Source: Cacajao melanocephalus
Taxonomy: Eukaryota; Chordata; Mammalia; Primates; Pitheciidae
Assembly (NCBI GenBank): GCA_963573385.1
Contig: CAUYLG010026657.1
Coordinates: 1 to 64,000, forward strand
Direction: 5' to 3'
Length of the DNA: 64,000 bases
A program made the position numbers and the translations under genes. Shown here piece after piece: positions 46,110-58,028 of this stretch. Each line of letters starts with the position of its first letter. Position 1 is the stretch's first letter. A model generated the notes under the pieces. It had not been told where the DNA came from. It made no database searches and was given only the letters and a program-made list of their open reading frames with translations.

Positions 46110-46345
46110 CAGTTGTGGGCATCTTAGTATTCACAGCTTGAGCCTTAGGATTGGAAGACCTGGTTGCCAATGCAAGCTGGGCAACATTGGGCAGGCCACT
46201 TTGCCTTCCTAAGCTCTAAGCTCATCTGTAAAATGGGGATGATGGTAGTATCCATCTCATGGGCTGAATTTGAGGATTAAGTAAGATAACATCTGCAAGC
46301 ATTTAGCACCGTCCTGATCTCTAGCTAAGTGCTCAGTAAACGGTG
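46110..46345 (+). repeat. MIR SINE
   Basis: TTGCCTTCCTAAGCTCTAAG, CTCATCTGTAAAATGGGGAT and GCTAAGTGCTCAGTAAACG are MIR. Confidence 0.92.
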
Positions 46346-47475
46346 TGTTTGTAAATTGTATATTAGTCGGTGTCCTGATATAAATCAATAGTTTTTACAT
46401 GGCAAAAGAGGACCAGAGTTTTTCTTTCTCACCTCCCTGGGATCATAGTCTGGGAATTCAGATGTCTGCCTTGAGTGAAAGGGCACCATTCATTTCTTTG
46501 TGCATCAAGGGTTTATAATTTGCTGACCAAGGGCCACTTCCTTAAGATAGAGATGAATGAGTCCTGCCCCTGCAGGGATGGAAACGCTGCATTGTAACCT
46601 GGCATCTGAACTGGACTCACCTGGGTGTCTTTTTCATCAAGGTTGCCATGATGTAACTCCCGAGAGGATGTCCCCTGACTTAGCAACATTCCTTGGAGAC
46701 AAAGCTTTCTGTGAACTCTGTGAATTCTTCTCTCCTGACCACATTCCCTGCCCCCATACTCAGCCTTTCCTCGCTTTGGAGCTATGGGGCAAATTGATAA
46801 CAATCGTAAGAACACAGTTTTCTCTTGTTCTTCTCATTCATCTACTTGTCTGTTCTTTTCTTTCTCAACTAACAGACTCCCCTAAGATGATCTTTGTCTG
46901 CCACTGAGTCCCCCTCTCTTTCTTTAAGGGTACGCCTGCTCACTGAGCCAACTTCTTCCATCACCCACATGTGAACTCCATCCTTGTTCTTTAACCCATG
47001 ATTCTTTGATATTTCTCTGCAAAGACCCTACGATGTTCCTTTATCTTCATGTGGTCAGATACTTCTCACTTGTGCATTTCTGCTTTTCTTGTCGCTATTG
47101 ATATCTCCTCTGTTTGGTGATTGTCTCTGTTGATATTTACTACGTCTCCATTGACTCCTACCCAAGACATAGGCAGACCCAATTACCTTCTAAACATTAG
47201 GGAGGACACCAAAGAAAAATCTCACCAGGTGTTTTGCATCAACCTGGGAGGTAATGCTATTTACTCTCAGCATGCACTAGGCCACAGGTGGAATTAACAG
47301 AAGGAAAGGTGAGCACTAGATCACCCTCTAACATCTCCAGATAGGTCTTCATGTGAGGAAACATTAATGTTTTCTTAACTAAGTAAGTGACATGATCTTC
47401 AAGAATACTAGATCAATGTTTGCACGTGAGTAACAAAATTTTGAAGTCGATCAGGCTTCTGTGTCATTTTGCCCC
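46346..47475. other. Intron 1 stretch, nothing firm
   Basis: No gene, RNA or clear repeat is visible; open frames of 100-116 codons at 46513-46907 overlap on opposite strands and have no domain. Confidence 0.4.
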
Positions 47476-47499
47476 TCCCATAGCATAAAGAACATCAAC

Positions 47500-47610
47500 A
47501 ACAACAAATCTGTAGCATTTCCAGTTCAGTAATGAGAAAATCAGGCCCAGAAAGGTTGAGCAATTAACCCAGTGTAACACAGCCACAAACAGAACTTGAA
47601 CCGGGGTTAA
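47500..47610 (-). repeat. MIR SINE fragment, antisense
   Basis: AATGAGAAAATCAGGCCCAG, AAAGGTTGAGCAATTAACCC and GAACTTGAACCGGGG are antisense MIR. Confidence 0.82.
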
Positions 47611-47639
47611 GATTCAGATGATCTAATTTTCAGATTTTA

Positions 47640-48530
47640 AGTTCAACACTGAATTATCTGCTTTCTGCTAAATATTTTGTAAATGAGTTTTAATCTTAAA
47701 AGTAACACATGGCAATGGTTCATAAAAAGTACTGCAGAAGTACAAAAAAAAAAAAAAACCAAAAGTTCCTTCATCTTCACTTTGTACTCCTTTCTTTTAG
47801 ACACAACTACTACTGTGCTTTCTAATGTATTCTTCCAGAAATATTTTATATGAAAATACAATGTATTATGCTAGGAAACTTGCCTTTCCTTCTTAACTTT
47901 GTGTTTTTAAAATATATGATTTCATTTAGAACTACCCTGTTATTTTTTAAATGGCCACATTGTATTTGATTATATAGATGAGTCATTTATTTAATCAATA
48001 TCCTATTGATTTATAATCAGGTTGTTTTCAAGATTTTTGCTATAATAAACAATACTACAGTAAACATTTTGGTACATTTATTTTTGCCCACCACGGAGGG
48101 TATATCTATACTATAAATTCCTAGAAACGGAATTATGAAAAATTTCCAGAAAATGATACTGTCTCATTGCCCACCCCAAAGTGAGGAGGCTACCCTCCCC
48201 TTCTTCCCAACCCAGGGTATGAGAATCATTTTATTTGACCGTTACAAGTTGGGGAATTATCAAGCTCTTTCATCTATCTCATTCTGAGAATTAGAAAGTA
48301 GTGTATACTTGTTTTAATTTCTCTTTCTTTAATGAGTGAGGGCACAGGTCTTTGCATGTTTGTTGACCATTTTATATTTTGCTATGATTACCTTTTCATG
48401 TCTTTCATCCATTTAATGGAATTTGATTATTCGTTTTTTAATTTGTAAGAGCTCTTTGCATATTAAAGGAATTATTCTTCAGTTATGTGTGTTGCCTCAA
48501 ACTTTGTTTGTTTCTGATGAGTACAGAGAT
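47640..48530 (-). mobile_element. Old L1M LINE, antisense
   Basis: GTAACACATGGCAATGGTTC, a poly(A) patch, GATATAATAAACAATACTAC-like sequence near 48040-48062, GTGAGGGCACAGGTCTTTGC and GAGCTCTTTGCATATTAAAG mark the antisense 3' region of an old L1. Confidence 0.75.
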
Positions 48531-48611
48531 TTAGAACAGACCAAAAAAATTATAGGTAGTTTTTAGAGAAGGGATAGGAATTAAAATGGGATTTTACCTC
48601 CCTCCCCAATC

Positions 48612-48640
48612 CTCTCTCTCGCTCTCTCTCTCTCTCTCCC
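48612..48640. repeat. (CT)n microsatellite
   Basis: A run of CT dinucleotides with one CG interruption. Confidence 0.95.
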
Positions 48641-49085
48641 AAGAATGACTTGCTGTAACAGATGGAGAGCTGTGAGTCAGAACAGGTATGAGGCTCTAAT
48701 CTCTCCTCCTGCTGGACCTGGGTTCAAAGGAAGGCACGTATTAGAGGAAAGAAAAACTGTCTGCAAGGAGGCTTGGGCTATTTCCCAGATCCAAGCTGCA
48801 GTTGGCAACGTGATCCCCATTCCCAAAATGCCACTCCATGTTTTTAAAGACTAGACACAAAGTAGCATATGGCCTACAAGAACCCTGCAATTTTTAAATT
48901 TAGGAAGGCACAGGAAGTGAGGAGGTGAGAAGGGAGGTACAGCGGGCTCCTCTGGGATTATTTAGCTTCAGAAAGTTGGGAAGAGATGGGCCTTTTCTGC
49001 TTCATAAGCGACCAGCTTGTCCCTGCCCACTGAAACTATGGGAGTATCTTATGATTACATACAATTCCATTAAAGCAAAAGTACC
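48641..49085. other. Intron 1 stretch, nothing recognised
   Basis: No gene or clear repeat is visible. Confidence 0.4.
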
Positions 49086-49089
49086 CTGC

Positions 49090-49385
49090 AACCCAACTAC
49101 ACCCCTTCTAGCTTGGAGAAACGTGCCCAAGTGCTGTTCAAGAAATTTGTTGAAGAACTGAGTGATTTAACTGATATTTATGGCACCATTGCTGTAACTG
49201 TGAGAAATTATGAATAACCTATGCATCCAACAAAAGAAGAATTAATAAATACTAGATTGTGATCTGCCAATAAGATGGAATGCAAGGAAGCAGTCAAAAT
49301 GAATGAGGATGAACTATAGGTGTGGATATGAGAAGATGACCAAGGTGTTTGTTGAGTGAAAAAATGGCAGCCACAGGTAGATATG
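49090..49385 (+). mobile_element. Old L1M LINE 3' UTR fragment
   Basis: CCTATGCATCCAACAAAAGA, AAATACTAGATTGTGATCTG and GGAATGCAAGGAAGCAGTCA are typical of old L1 3' sequence. Confidence 0.6.
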
Positions 49386-49389
49386 GAGA

Positions 49390-49938
49390 GAGTGTAACAC
49401 TGAGGACTCCAGGATCATCTTCTGCCTCCCCAGCATATAATCAATCCACCAGCAGGTCTGTCAGTTGTAAATAAAGCCGGAATCCCTTTTTCCTCCATCT
49501 CCAGTGCTATTGAACTAGTCAGAGCAGCCATCACCTCTCAACTGGACTTACAGAAACTGTCTCCCAAAAACCCCACTGTGTTGACATTGCTCACTCCCCG
49601 CGGAGCGGAGCTGCATGCAGTGGCCACAGTGATCAGTTATAAACCACACCAGTCTTAGATCGTTCCTCTGCTCAAAACCTGTGCTGCTGTGCTCTGAATG
49701 AAACCCCAAGCTCCTGTCAAAGCCCCAGCCCCCACGTTCCTTCCTCCTTTGGCCCCCACTCACCCTTCTGCCTCCTGCAGGATGTTCCTCAGACACACCA
49801 TCCTTATTCCAGGCTTAGAGTCCTCACACTTCACCCTGGACTGTCCTTCCCCCTGATCTGTGCATGGTCAAGTCCTCCTCACTCTTCTTCATATCTCAGC
49901 AAAATCATTGCCTTCTCAGGAAGGCCATCTCTGACGAC
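49390..49938 (+). repeat. L2 LINE
   Basis: CATCACCTCTCAACTGGACT, CAGTCTTAGATCGTTCCTCT, GCTCAAAACCTGTGCTGCTG, GAAACCCCAAGCTCCTGTC and CAGGAAGGCCATCTCTGACG follow L2 order. An MLT1 LTR inserted at its right end; L2-like sequence seems to resume after 50376. Confidence 0.8.
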
Positions 49939-50375
49939 CTATAGTAGGCTGAGTTGCATGCCCTGCAAATTCACGCCCACCAAGAACCTTTGAATGCTAC
50001 CTTACTTGGAAACAGCGTCATTGCTGTTACATTGCGGATATAATTCGTTAAGATGAGGTCACACTGGAGTAGGATGGGCACTTAATCCGATATGACTGGT
50101 GTCCTTGTGATGAGAGGAGAAGACACAGATGTGGAAGGAAAACAAAGGCAAAGGCAGAGGTTGGAATGATGCTGCCACAAGCCTAGGAATGCCGGAGCCA
50201 CCAGTGGCTGGAAGAAGCAATGCAACATCTTCTTCTAGTCTTTGGAGGAAGTGTGTTCCTAACACCACCTTGATTTTGGATGTCTAGCTCCCAGAACCAT
50301 GAGAGAATATCTGTCAGTCATTTTAACCCACTCAGCATGTGGTACTTTGTTACAGCAGTCCTAGGAAATGAACAC
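49939..50375 (+). mobile_element. MLT1 solo LTR (ERVL-MaLR)
   Basis: TATAGTAGGCTGAGTTGCAT, ACCTTTGAATGCTACCTTAC, GATATGACTGGTGTCCTTGT, CACCTTGATTTTGGATGTCT, CTCCCAGAACCATGAGAGAA and a terminal GTGGTACTTTGTTACAGCAG are MLT1. No internal retroviral genes adjoin it, so it is a solo LTR. Confidence 0.9.
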
Positions 50376-50850
50376 ACTCCACCCATCCCCCATTCAATAA
50401 CCACCTTTTACATCATGCTCTATGAGGGGACTCTCCCTGGAAATAAATAAGGTGTGGTTTTTGCCCTCCAGAGTTCAGGATTCAGTAGGATGTAATTTTT
50501 TAAAAAAAGAAAAAATAGACTGCTACACTTCCCCAAAAGAACTGTTTTCTAATCAAGAATTGTGAAAACCATATAATAAAGACTTTGTATTTTCCCTTTG
50601 TCTGCCAGGAGACTCATATATAAATGTATGGTTCAACACTCATCACCCTGGGAAAGGCTAGACCTTACAGATCCCTGTTCCATGTTCCCCTCTATCCCCC
50701 TACTGAGTGCCATTTATTTCTTCTTGATTCTGACTTTGCATTGTTTGTTTGTATTTTTATCTATTTTACTACGTTGTGAGGGGCTTAGTGGTAGTTTTCT
50801 TTTTTCCCTTACAATATCACGCTATGGAAGTGCTTGGGACAGGCAGGGTG
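50376..50850. other. Intron 1 stretch, possible L2 continuation
   Basis: CCATCCCCCATTCAATAACC and TGACTTTGCATTGTTTGTTT look L2-derived but diverged. No gene is seen. Confidence 0.4.
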
Positions 50851-50854
50851 GTGT

Positions 50855-51090
50855 ACTGCAGACAGGCAGGCTGAGTCTGAACCCCAGCTCTGTCAGTTCC
50901 TGGCTGTGTGACCTTAGTCAAGTCACTTCACATTTCTGCACCTCCATTTTCTCATCTGTAAAATGGGAATTAAATATTACCTACCTCATAGGATTGTTGT
51001 GATAATTAAATGAGATTATATTTGTAAATACTATGGGGTCTGGAATATGAAAAGCACTATTCTGCTTGTTAAAATAATAGCAAACTTTAA
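50855..51090 (+). repeat. MIR SINE
   Basis: TGGCTGTGTGACCTTAGTCA, TTTTCTCATCTGTAAAATGG and GGATTGTTGTGATAATTAAA are MIR. Confidence 0.95.
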
Positions 51091-51109
51091 TATCTGCATG
51101 GATTGTAAG

Positions 51110-51900
51110 ACTTTTTAAGATGAGGGCATGTCACCACAGCCTAGTCTATAAATCCCCTGAGGTTGTTTTATTCAATTTTTAATCTCCAGCTTTTATGATT
51201 GGCACAGGGTGGCTGATTGATAAATCTTCCTTGGATAGGTGAATGAATGAAACACATCAAGTGTGTGGTGGTAGAAAAGTCACTCTCCCTTTTTGGACTT
51301 CACTGTTCCCATCTTGAAACTAACATCCCCTTAAAATTTCTTCCAGTTCTAAAATTCCTTGATGCTATGCCTGGAAAGGCACATCGGCATCCCTTTTCCT
51401 TGGGTTAGGCATTTCATTCTTTCTAGATATTTACTTTTGGAGCTTTGACTAAGCCCCCTCAAGACTGTCTACTTGTGTGTCTGGGCTGAGGACTCAGCAT
51501 ATACTCAGTGGGCAGATGGCTGCTGCATTCCGTGGGTTGAGGAAGACGGGAAGCAGGAGGAAGCTGGGGAGGAGTGGAAGGGGGTGTCGGGAGTGGGAGC
51601 AGGGGAGGAGATGTGGGTGTGGTTATGCAGATGAAAGTGGAAGATTAGCATCTTGGGGACTTGAAGAGGAGTAGCAAACAAGGACTGGAGTCCATTGCGG
51701 GGACCAGCCGAGAGTGAAGGTTTCTGGCATCCTTCGGGGAGGGGTCCATCTCATCCTTGCTCTAGCAGAGACCCTCCCTCACCCCCATTGAACATTCTAT
51801 AGGCTCATGAAACCACAGTGAGCTCACTCTGCCTCGCTCCTCTCAGCTTGTCTGCTCCCACCCACCTGCATGTGGTAGCTCCACTCTGTCCATCCTCTAA
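51110..51900. other. Intron 1 stretch, nothing firm
   Basis: CTTTTATGATTGGCACAGGG near 51190 is an L2-like fragment. The part from 51530 to 51620 is strongly G/A-rich. No gene is seen. Confidence 0.4.
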
Positions 51901-51904
51901 ACTT

Positions 51905-52085
51905 GGGCTGACCCGAGTTCAATCCTGGTTCTGCCACATACGGGATATGTCCTTTTGGGCAGGTTACTTAACCCATCTGAACCCCAATTTCCTCATCATT
52001 AACCTGGAGCAGAATAATTTAGCGGGATGGTTGTGAATATTAAATAAAACAGTGTTTATCAAAGGCTTAATACAGTGTTGTTGTT
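51905..52085 (+). repeat. MIR SINE
   Basis: GAGTTCAATCCTGGTTCTGC, GTTACTTAACCCATCTGAAC and TTTCCTCATCATTAACCTGG are MIR. Confidence 0.9.
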
Positions 52086-53185
52086 AAGCAAAAGGGGCTT
52101 ACTGCCCCCATGTGCTTTGAGCCAAAACTGTGACACCTACTTTTTGAGAAAAGAAAAGCTTTACATTGAAAGTCGATTCCCAAGGAGACAAGAATCAGAC
52201 TGAAATCTGTGTCTCTGTGCTGGCTTTAAGGCAATATTTGTATTAGAAAAAGGCTCAGAGGATAGATTCTGAGACTAGCAGGTGATTGGTGGAAGAAAAG
52301 GGGGATTTTGGAAAGAGCTTTGGCATGCACAGTTATCTCTGCACGCTGCTTAATGGGTCGCATGTGCAAATTTGAAGGGAGTTAGTATGAAACATACCAA
52401 GGAAATTCAGCATGGACTCCAGTCGGCCATCTTGGTTCCAACTGACTTCAGCCAAGGAAGTTTCAGTGTTTCAGCAAGTTGTTCCTTTTCTTAACTGTCA
52501 TCTTGCAAACTCAAGAATTTTTTTTATTAGGCATTGCTTTCTTTAACTCTTTGGGTCACAGTTTCAGTGTTAGGATGTAGTATGAGCTCAAAACATTACA
52601 GCTATTATACTTATTATGAGAAAAAGAGAAGAAGAGAGAGAGGTAGAGAGAAAAACATTTGTTCAGACACATGAAGAACAAGAACAGGAAGAAATGGGTT
52701 TAATTGAGGTTGCTGGGTGGCCACTCATATTGAGAAAGAATCCTATGGCTGGTACTCTAGAGTAATGGAAAGAATTACTCTACCTAATTTGTTTTGTTGT
52801 AAATTAGAAATTTTGTATCCTCCGTTTTTTAAAAAGTAGGGTATCCCTACTCTCAAGTACTCTAGGAATCATAGAGACCACACTGAACATTCTAGGGAAT
52901 CAATTCTGCAATCACTCACCCCCAGGAGTGGCTGAAGTTTGTGAGTCTCCTTCAGAATGATTTGGTTGCAAAAAGTCTCAAACTTAATGAAGCTCAAGTG
53001 GAAAGAAAGAGGTTTATCATAGGGAACTCTCCCAGAACTGAACCGCTCCAAAATGACAGGGATGGTCCCCAACCCATCATAATCTTCCTGGTCTGCTCCC
53101 CAAAGCTGATGGACGGAATCTCCTTGCCACAATGCCACCTTCCCTGCAGAGAGGATCTGATTGGTAAAGGCAATGTGTAAATCAA
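52086..53185. other. Intron 1 stretch, unclassified, part possibly LTR-derived
   Basis: Nothing is firmly classified. The sequence around 52160-52480 has a repeat-like feel but I cannot name a family. An 89-codon frame at 52869-53138 has no recognisable domain. Confidence 0.3.
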
Positions 53186-53425
53186 TGTGACATAAATAAA
53201 ATTCTAATTCAAATGCTCTGGGGGCCGGCTACTTAAATATTTAATGGAGGCTTTAAAAAGTTGAGCCCCAAATCCTTTGTGCAATGTGAATGATCAAATC
53301 CTAATCAAAGACACATCAACCACCCCTGGGTTGAAATAATGGGTGTTCGGCAGATGGGGGCTGCCTGCAAATCTGAGCCTGCTGCCTCATTTCCTCTGGT
53401 CAACATGGATAGAAAGGGGATTTAA
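53186..53425. promoter_or_regulatory. Repeat-free tract, candidate conserved regulatory element
   Basis: Dense transcription-factor-like words occur in 240 bp without interspersed repeats: CCTTTGTG (SOX-like), TAATCAAAG (TCF/LEF), paired GATCAAATCC and CTAATCAAAG, and CAGATG E-box. It is flanked by A/T-rich TTAAATATTTAATGG. Conservation was not tested. Confidence 0.35.
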
Positions 53426-54410
53426 GTTAGTCCCCGAAGCTTCTCAGGACTTGAATTCCTCCGAGCATTTCCCCTCCACCCACTCACTCCAGCTGTGTTT
53501 GTTTTAATTTTTTGCTCTCAGTCTGAGACCTCAGACAACAGCAGCTCCTTACCTTGTCTGCTGGCAGCTGCCCAGGCACCCTGTTACCTTCCTAAATTAC
53601 ATTTTATTAACTTGTTACCCTAACCGACATCACCCTTCCTAAGAACTCCCTTCTCTGCCCAGGAACATCCCGTCACAGTCTCCCTGGGATGAAACTGCTT
53701 CTCTGAGAAATGAAACCATTGCCCAGCCCAACATCCCCTTCCCTGCTATTTTATTTGAAGAGTAGGGCTCTGTGGTTATTGATCACTTGAGAGGTAGAAA
53801 GGGGAAGTTTGAAAAGAAAGGAAACACCAAGAAAACTTACACAGTGGCAGGGAAGCCTGAGAGACCTCATAAACTAGTGGCTTGGAAGCCTTCATGGAGA
53901 CTCAGATGCTTTGAGAAGCTGGAAAGCTCTGGATGCTTCCCCCCTGATCCCCCCTACAAAAAAATCACGTGTATGCAACAGCATCCAGGATGCTGCTTAA
54001 CCGTACAGCACCTTCGTGTGAATGAGGGAAGGGAGCTGCTTTCTCTGGGTGGCACAGTGTGATCAGCAGAGTAGGGCTAAACTCCACCCTCACTTACCTT
54101 CTCAACAGGGTATCCTTGTGTAGATCAAAACTTGCACCACTGGCAGGGGTGGTGGTGCATGGACCCTCCCCAAGTTCCTCCCTCTGTGACTTAGTTCACA
54201 TCCCCTTCATCATACTGATGGGACCCTGAAGCCCGGCGTGGGGAAGGGACACTCTTAAGTTGCACAGTGTACCCTTTGTCCTTGCTCTTTTATTTCCCCG
54301 CACCCAACATACACAGACAATCTCACCTGCCTCCTCATTAAATAGCCCATTGATTATGCTCTCTCTACTAAAAGGCAATACGACCAGTAAGGTAGATAAA
54401 AATCTGTTGT
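53426..54410. other. Intron 1 stretch, nothing recognised
   Basis: No gene, RNA or classified repeat is visible; an unusually long run of intron without repeats extends on both sides. Confidence 0.4.
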
Positions 54411-54800
54411 CTAAATATCTAAATTAAATCCTTGTAGAAGAGCTTACATCCAAGTGTCGGTAAACCCAGTGGCCCCAGGCAGGGAGTAGCTATTCGTCTT
54501 ATCAGTAACTGTCTGAGTAGAATGATCCATTTCAAACAGCGCAAGGAATGAAATCATGAAAAGGATAAGAGTCCTGATGGAGGGGGAGTGAGTCTGAGCT
54601 GGTGGCATTGAAAAGGTGTAGCTCAGAGCCAGCAGGCTGTCCTGAAGGGGATCATTCAGGTGTGTTAAAGACAGGCCCGGTGTGAAAGCGCAAATGAATC
54701 GCTCAAAATAGATGAGATTTCTCTCCGTGGTAATTGCAAGAGGAGCTGGCGAGAGGTTTTATATCGAGATCACAGAAAGGAAAGAGCTGGGGAAATAAAG
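54411..54800. promoter_or_regulatory. Repeat-free tract, candidate conserved regulatory element
   Basis: About 390 bp free of repeats retain isolated CpGs in otherwise A/T-rich sequence (GTGTCGGTAAAC, AACAGCGCAAGG, GTGAAAGCGC, GAATCGCTC). Homeodomain-like TAATTG and MEF/POU-like A/T runs are present. Retained CpGs in A/T-rich DNA often mark conserved elements, but this is inference. Confidence 0.35.
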
Positions 54801-54921
54801 AGGATTTTATTTTGGAACCGAGAATGAGGAAGGGCTTTTACAAAGAAAGTGGGGAGAGGGTGTTCTCTTCCAAGGAGGGAATGGCCCTACTGGGTAGACA
54901 GGGAAAGGAGATGCCTTTTCG

Positions 54922-54935
54922 CCCGTAGAGGGCGC
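54922..54935 (+). promoter_or_regulatory. Strong CTCF-type motif
   Basis: CCCGTAGAGGGCGC matches the 14-base CTCF core consensus at 13 positions, with only the third base different. It lies outside recognised repeats, about 39.5 kb into the intron from the donor. It could anchor a loop with the promoter in convergent or tandem arrangement. Confidence 0.6.
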
Positions 54936-55665
54936 TGTAGAGGCAGCGGGAAAGTCCCAGAGATGGTGGGGAGGAGGTGCTGTGATCTGCTGGTTGTCTG
55001 GGTGACTGTATCGATTCCTCCCTCTGAGCCCTAGTTTCCTCAAAACCCAGACAAAACACATTCAGACGTCAGGCAAGTCAGGGAAAGGAGGTGAGAGAAT
55101 CACTGGAGATGGGCGAGGGGATGCTTCTGGACGTTGGGAATATTTTGTTTTCTAATGTGGTAGAAATTGATGGAGTTCTACCTTGATCATTTGGGGCTCG
55201 TCTGTAAGTATATGCCAGTTTACTTAAAAGTTTACTTAAGAAAAAAAAAGAAGAAGTGATCCTATGGTCACAGTGTCTCAGAAGAGACGGAACCTGTAGT
55301 TCAGGGCAGAAGACAAAACCATATGGAAAAGAGGTAGAATGACTATCAGAAGAGATTGGCCGACTTGAAGCTGTGGAAGCCTGTGCTTTCATCAGTGTAG
55401 GGGTTCAGAGAATAAGAACATATAGGATTCCTTGAGTCAGGTGGGCGGGCAGCAATCTGAGCAGACTAGAACTTTCCCAGGACCCAAGATGTGTGTGTGC
55501 TCACGAGTGTGCACCAAGTACCCTCCAGTGGTCATTATTGCCAGGTGTGCATTTTGAGGAGGTGCCTTCTCATAGATGACTGAAAATTCCAGCTTTTGTC
55601 CCCTCCCACTGGGGACCCCACCACTGAACTAAAGTTAGCAGAAATAGATGTGCTTGTGACTTCAT
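54936..55665. other. Intron 1 stretch, nothing recognised
   Basis: No gene, RNA or classified repeat is visible. Confidence 0.4.
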
Positions 55666-55683
55666 CGAAAGAGGAGAATGCTT

Positions 55684-56170
55684 GCTGAGGATGAGGCTTC
55701 CAGCTTCATCCATGTCCTTGCCAAGGACATGATCTCATTCCTTTTTGTAGCTGCACAGTATTCCATGATGTATATGTAGCACATTTTCTTTATCCGTCTA
55801 TCATTGATGGGCATTTGGGTTGATTCCATGTTTTTGCTATTGTGAATAGTGCTGCAATAAACATATGTGTGCATGTATCTTTATAATAGAATGATTTATA
55901 TTCCTTTGGGTATATAGCCAGTAATGGAATTGCTGGGTCAAATGGTATTTCTGGTTCTAGATCCTTGACGCAGGGAGGGGAACAACACACATTGAGGCCT
56001 GTTGGGGAGGCAGGGGGAGGGTAAGCATCAGGATAAATTGTTAATGAATGCAGGGCTTAATGTCTAGGTGACAGATTGATAAGTGCAGTAAACCACCATG
56101 GCACACGCTTACCAATGTAACAAACCTGCACATTCTGCACATATCCTGGAACTTAAAATTTAAAAAAAAG
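55684..56170 (+). mobile_element. Twin-primed (5'-inverted) L1 insertion
   Basis: The left part (55684 to about 55967) is L1 in antisense: TCATCCATGTCCTTGCC, GCACAGTATTCCATGATG, GGTATATAGCCAGTAATGG. At about 55968 the sequence flips to the sense L1 3' UTR (GAGGGGAACAACACACATTG, ACCAATGTAACAAACCTGC) and ends in poly(A). The consensus ends at the switch are nearly adjacent, the signature of twin priming. AAAG..GAGAATGCTT flanks it at 55668-55683 and 56171-56186 (14 of 16 match). L1PA-like. Confidence 0.92.
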
Positions 56171-56186
56171 AAAGCAGAGAATGCTT

Positions 56187-57347
56187 ATTTTTTTTCTCTG
56201 ATAGACAAGCCTACGCTAGACTCTGATGATTTCACCTTTATTTGGTCACTTAAAAAAAAACCCTTTCAAGACCCACTCTGTGCTGAACACTGGTCTAGAT
56301 GCTAAGGATCCAATTACAACCATAGTTATTATCGAGTGGGGCCAAAATTCCAGGTAGTGATTTAAGGCAAAGAGATGATCTCCACCAGACTTCCTTCACA
56401 GAGAGATCATCCGCAAAGCAGCGATAGAAATGTAAGCCAGCTGCCAAGAAGAACTTCCTACTGTAATGTTAGTTGACTGTCTACCTGATGTGAAGGAAGA
56501 AGCTTTACTAGACATAGATTTCATATACCCTGGAGCTAAGTTTCTAGCCATATCTTACCTAATATTGGCAGAAGGATTGTGAAGTTTTGTCACATTGTCA
56601 CACGTATCTCGGCATTATCACATATATCTCAAACTGAGCATTGCCACATACATCTCAAACTGAGGCTCAGAGAATGTTTACGAATTTAATTGTTTTCAGC
56701 TGCAGTTTCCAGAAAACACAAAAATAAGAGAAATGCATTCTCCCACTTCATAGAATTCCAGAGGTAGGGTTGGTTAATTCAGCAATTCAACTAGATTTCA
56801 GGTTTGGCTCTGCCGTTCTCAGAGTGCTCATGATGTTTCCCCTCACCACTGCAAGAGGGCTGCAGTGTCTCCAGCCATTGCATGCAGACACAATGAGCAG
56901 AACATCTCTTTTTGTGTTTTTTTGAGAACAAAGAAAGCCCTCTCTTGAAACCCCCCAGAATTATACCCCGTACTTGTACCCATGTCAATCACTGGTAAGG
57001 AGAATGCACTGTCCGTGATTGGCTTCCATCAGTCAAGATTCATTCTCCGGGGGGGCTGAGGGAGAGCTCATTCTTCTCTGACGCGGTACACAGTCTTTCC
57101 CCCAGTCCAAATGCTTGAACAGGAGCAGGATTGTGGTTAGCAATTGCTTGCTCCCCTTGCAGAAGAAAGCATCTGCTGGGCAGATAATGATGTGTCTCAG
57201 TGACAAATTAGACACCATGAACTAATTCCCAGGTCACAAAGTGGAGATCAAACTGGGTGATTTTGCACAGAGGTGAGAACGGGGAACAGCTTCATACCTG
57301 AGTGGTACAGTTAGTTCTGTTGATCCTTTCTTCCTCCTCAACTTAGT
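56187..57347. other. Intron 1 stretch, mostly unassigned
   Basis: AGACCCACTCTGTGCTGAAC near 56270 resembles L2. The tract at 56990-57235 is repeat-free, with CAATTG and AATTAG words, and could be conserved. No gene is seen. Confidence 0.4.
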
Positions 57348-57512
57348 TTCCCCTTAGGTGAGGGCGATAATGGAAGCCAAGCTCCCAAAAGACACAGCAA
57401 TTCCTTTGGTCCCCATCAAGAGCCAAATGATAAAGAAAGAGGTTGCAGGTCTCCAGTCACATGGCTAAGGGCTGCTTGCTGTGTCCTAGGCCAGCCAAGC
57501 TTGAGCAGCCCT
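57348..57512 (+). repeat. Local direct duplication, copy 1 (likely source)
   Basis: It matches 58029-58193 over 165 bp with five mismatches, at an offset of exactly 681 and with no gaps. A CCCTTAG word lies at its left end (57351-57357) and again just across its right end (57509-57515). It does not belong to a recognised repeat family. Confidence 0.97.
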
Positions 57513-58028
57513 TAGCATCAGGCTTTGGGTCTCCCGAAAGTAGCCAGTATGGCCTTCCCAACATGCAAACCAGATTATGTCACACAGCTGCTTAAAACCT
57601 TCCAATATCTTTTCATTTCTCTCAGGAGAAAACTCCAAATTCTTATCTTGCTATCCAAGGTCTTGAATGATCTAGTCACTGCCTCCACCTTCTACATAAA
57701 CTCATCCCTTTTTTTCCTTCCATTTCTTTGTTCCTGCCTCCATGAACTCTTTTCTTGTCTTCATCGTTTCAGACTCCAGCACATAATAGGTGTTCAGTAA
57801 ATATTTGAATAGATAAATACTGTTCCTCAGCCAAATACCTTACTTACCTCTTCCCCTACACTCCACATTTCAATTAACTCCTTCTCATGCTTTGACCTTA
57901 ACAAGACTTTCTCTTCTTGCAGATGAGACCTTCCCTGTAATTCTGTCTCATTGCACTCTTGGCTTTTCGGCATATTACCTATCACATTTGTTTTTATTTA
58001 CTTATGTGATTATTTGTTGAATGCCTAC
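57513..58028 (+). repeat. L2 LINE segments between the duplicated copies
   Basis: GCTTAAAACCTTCCAATATC, AAGGTCTTGAATGATCTAGT, CATAATAGGTGTTCAGTAAA and then GAGACCTTCCCTGTAATTCT with TATTTGTTGAATGCCTAC are L2, apparently two adjoining pieces. Confidence 0.8.
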
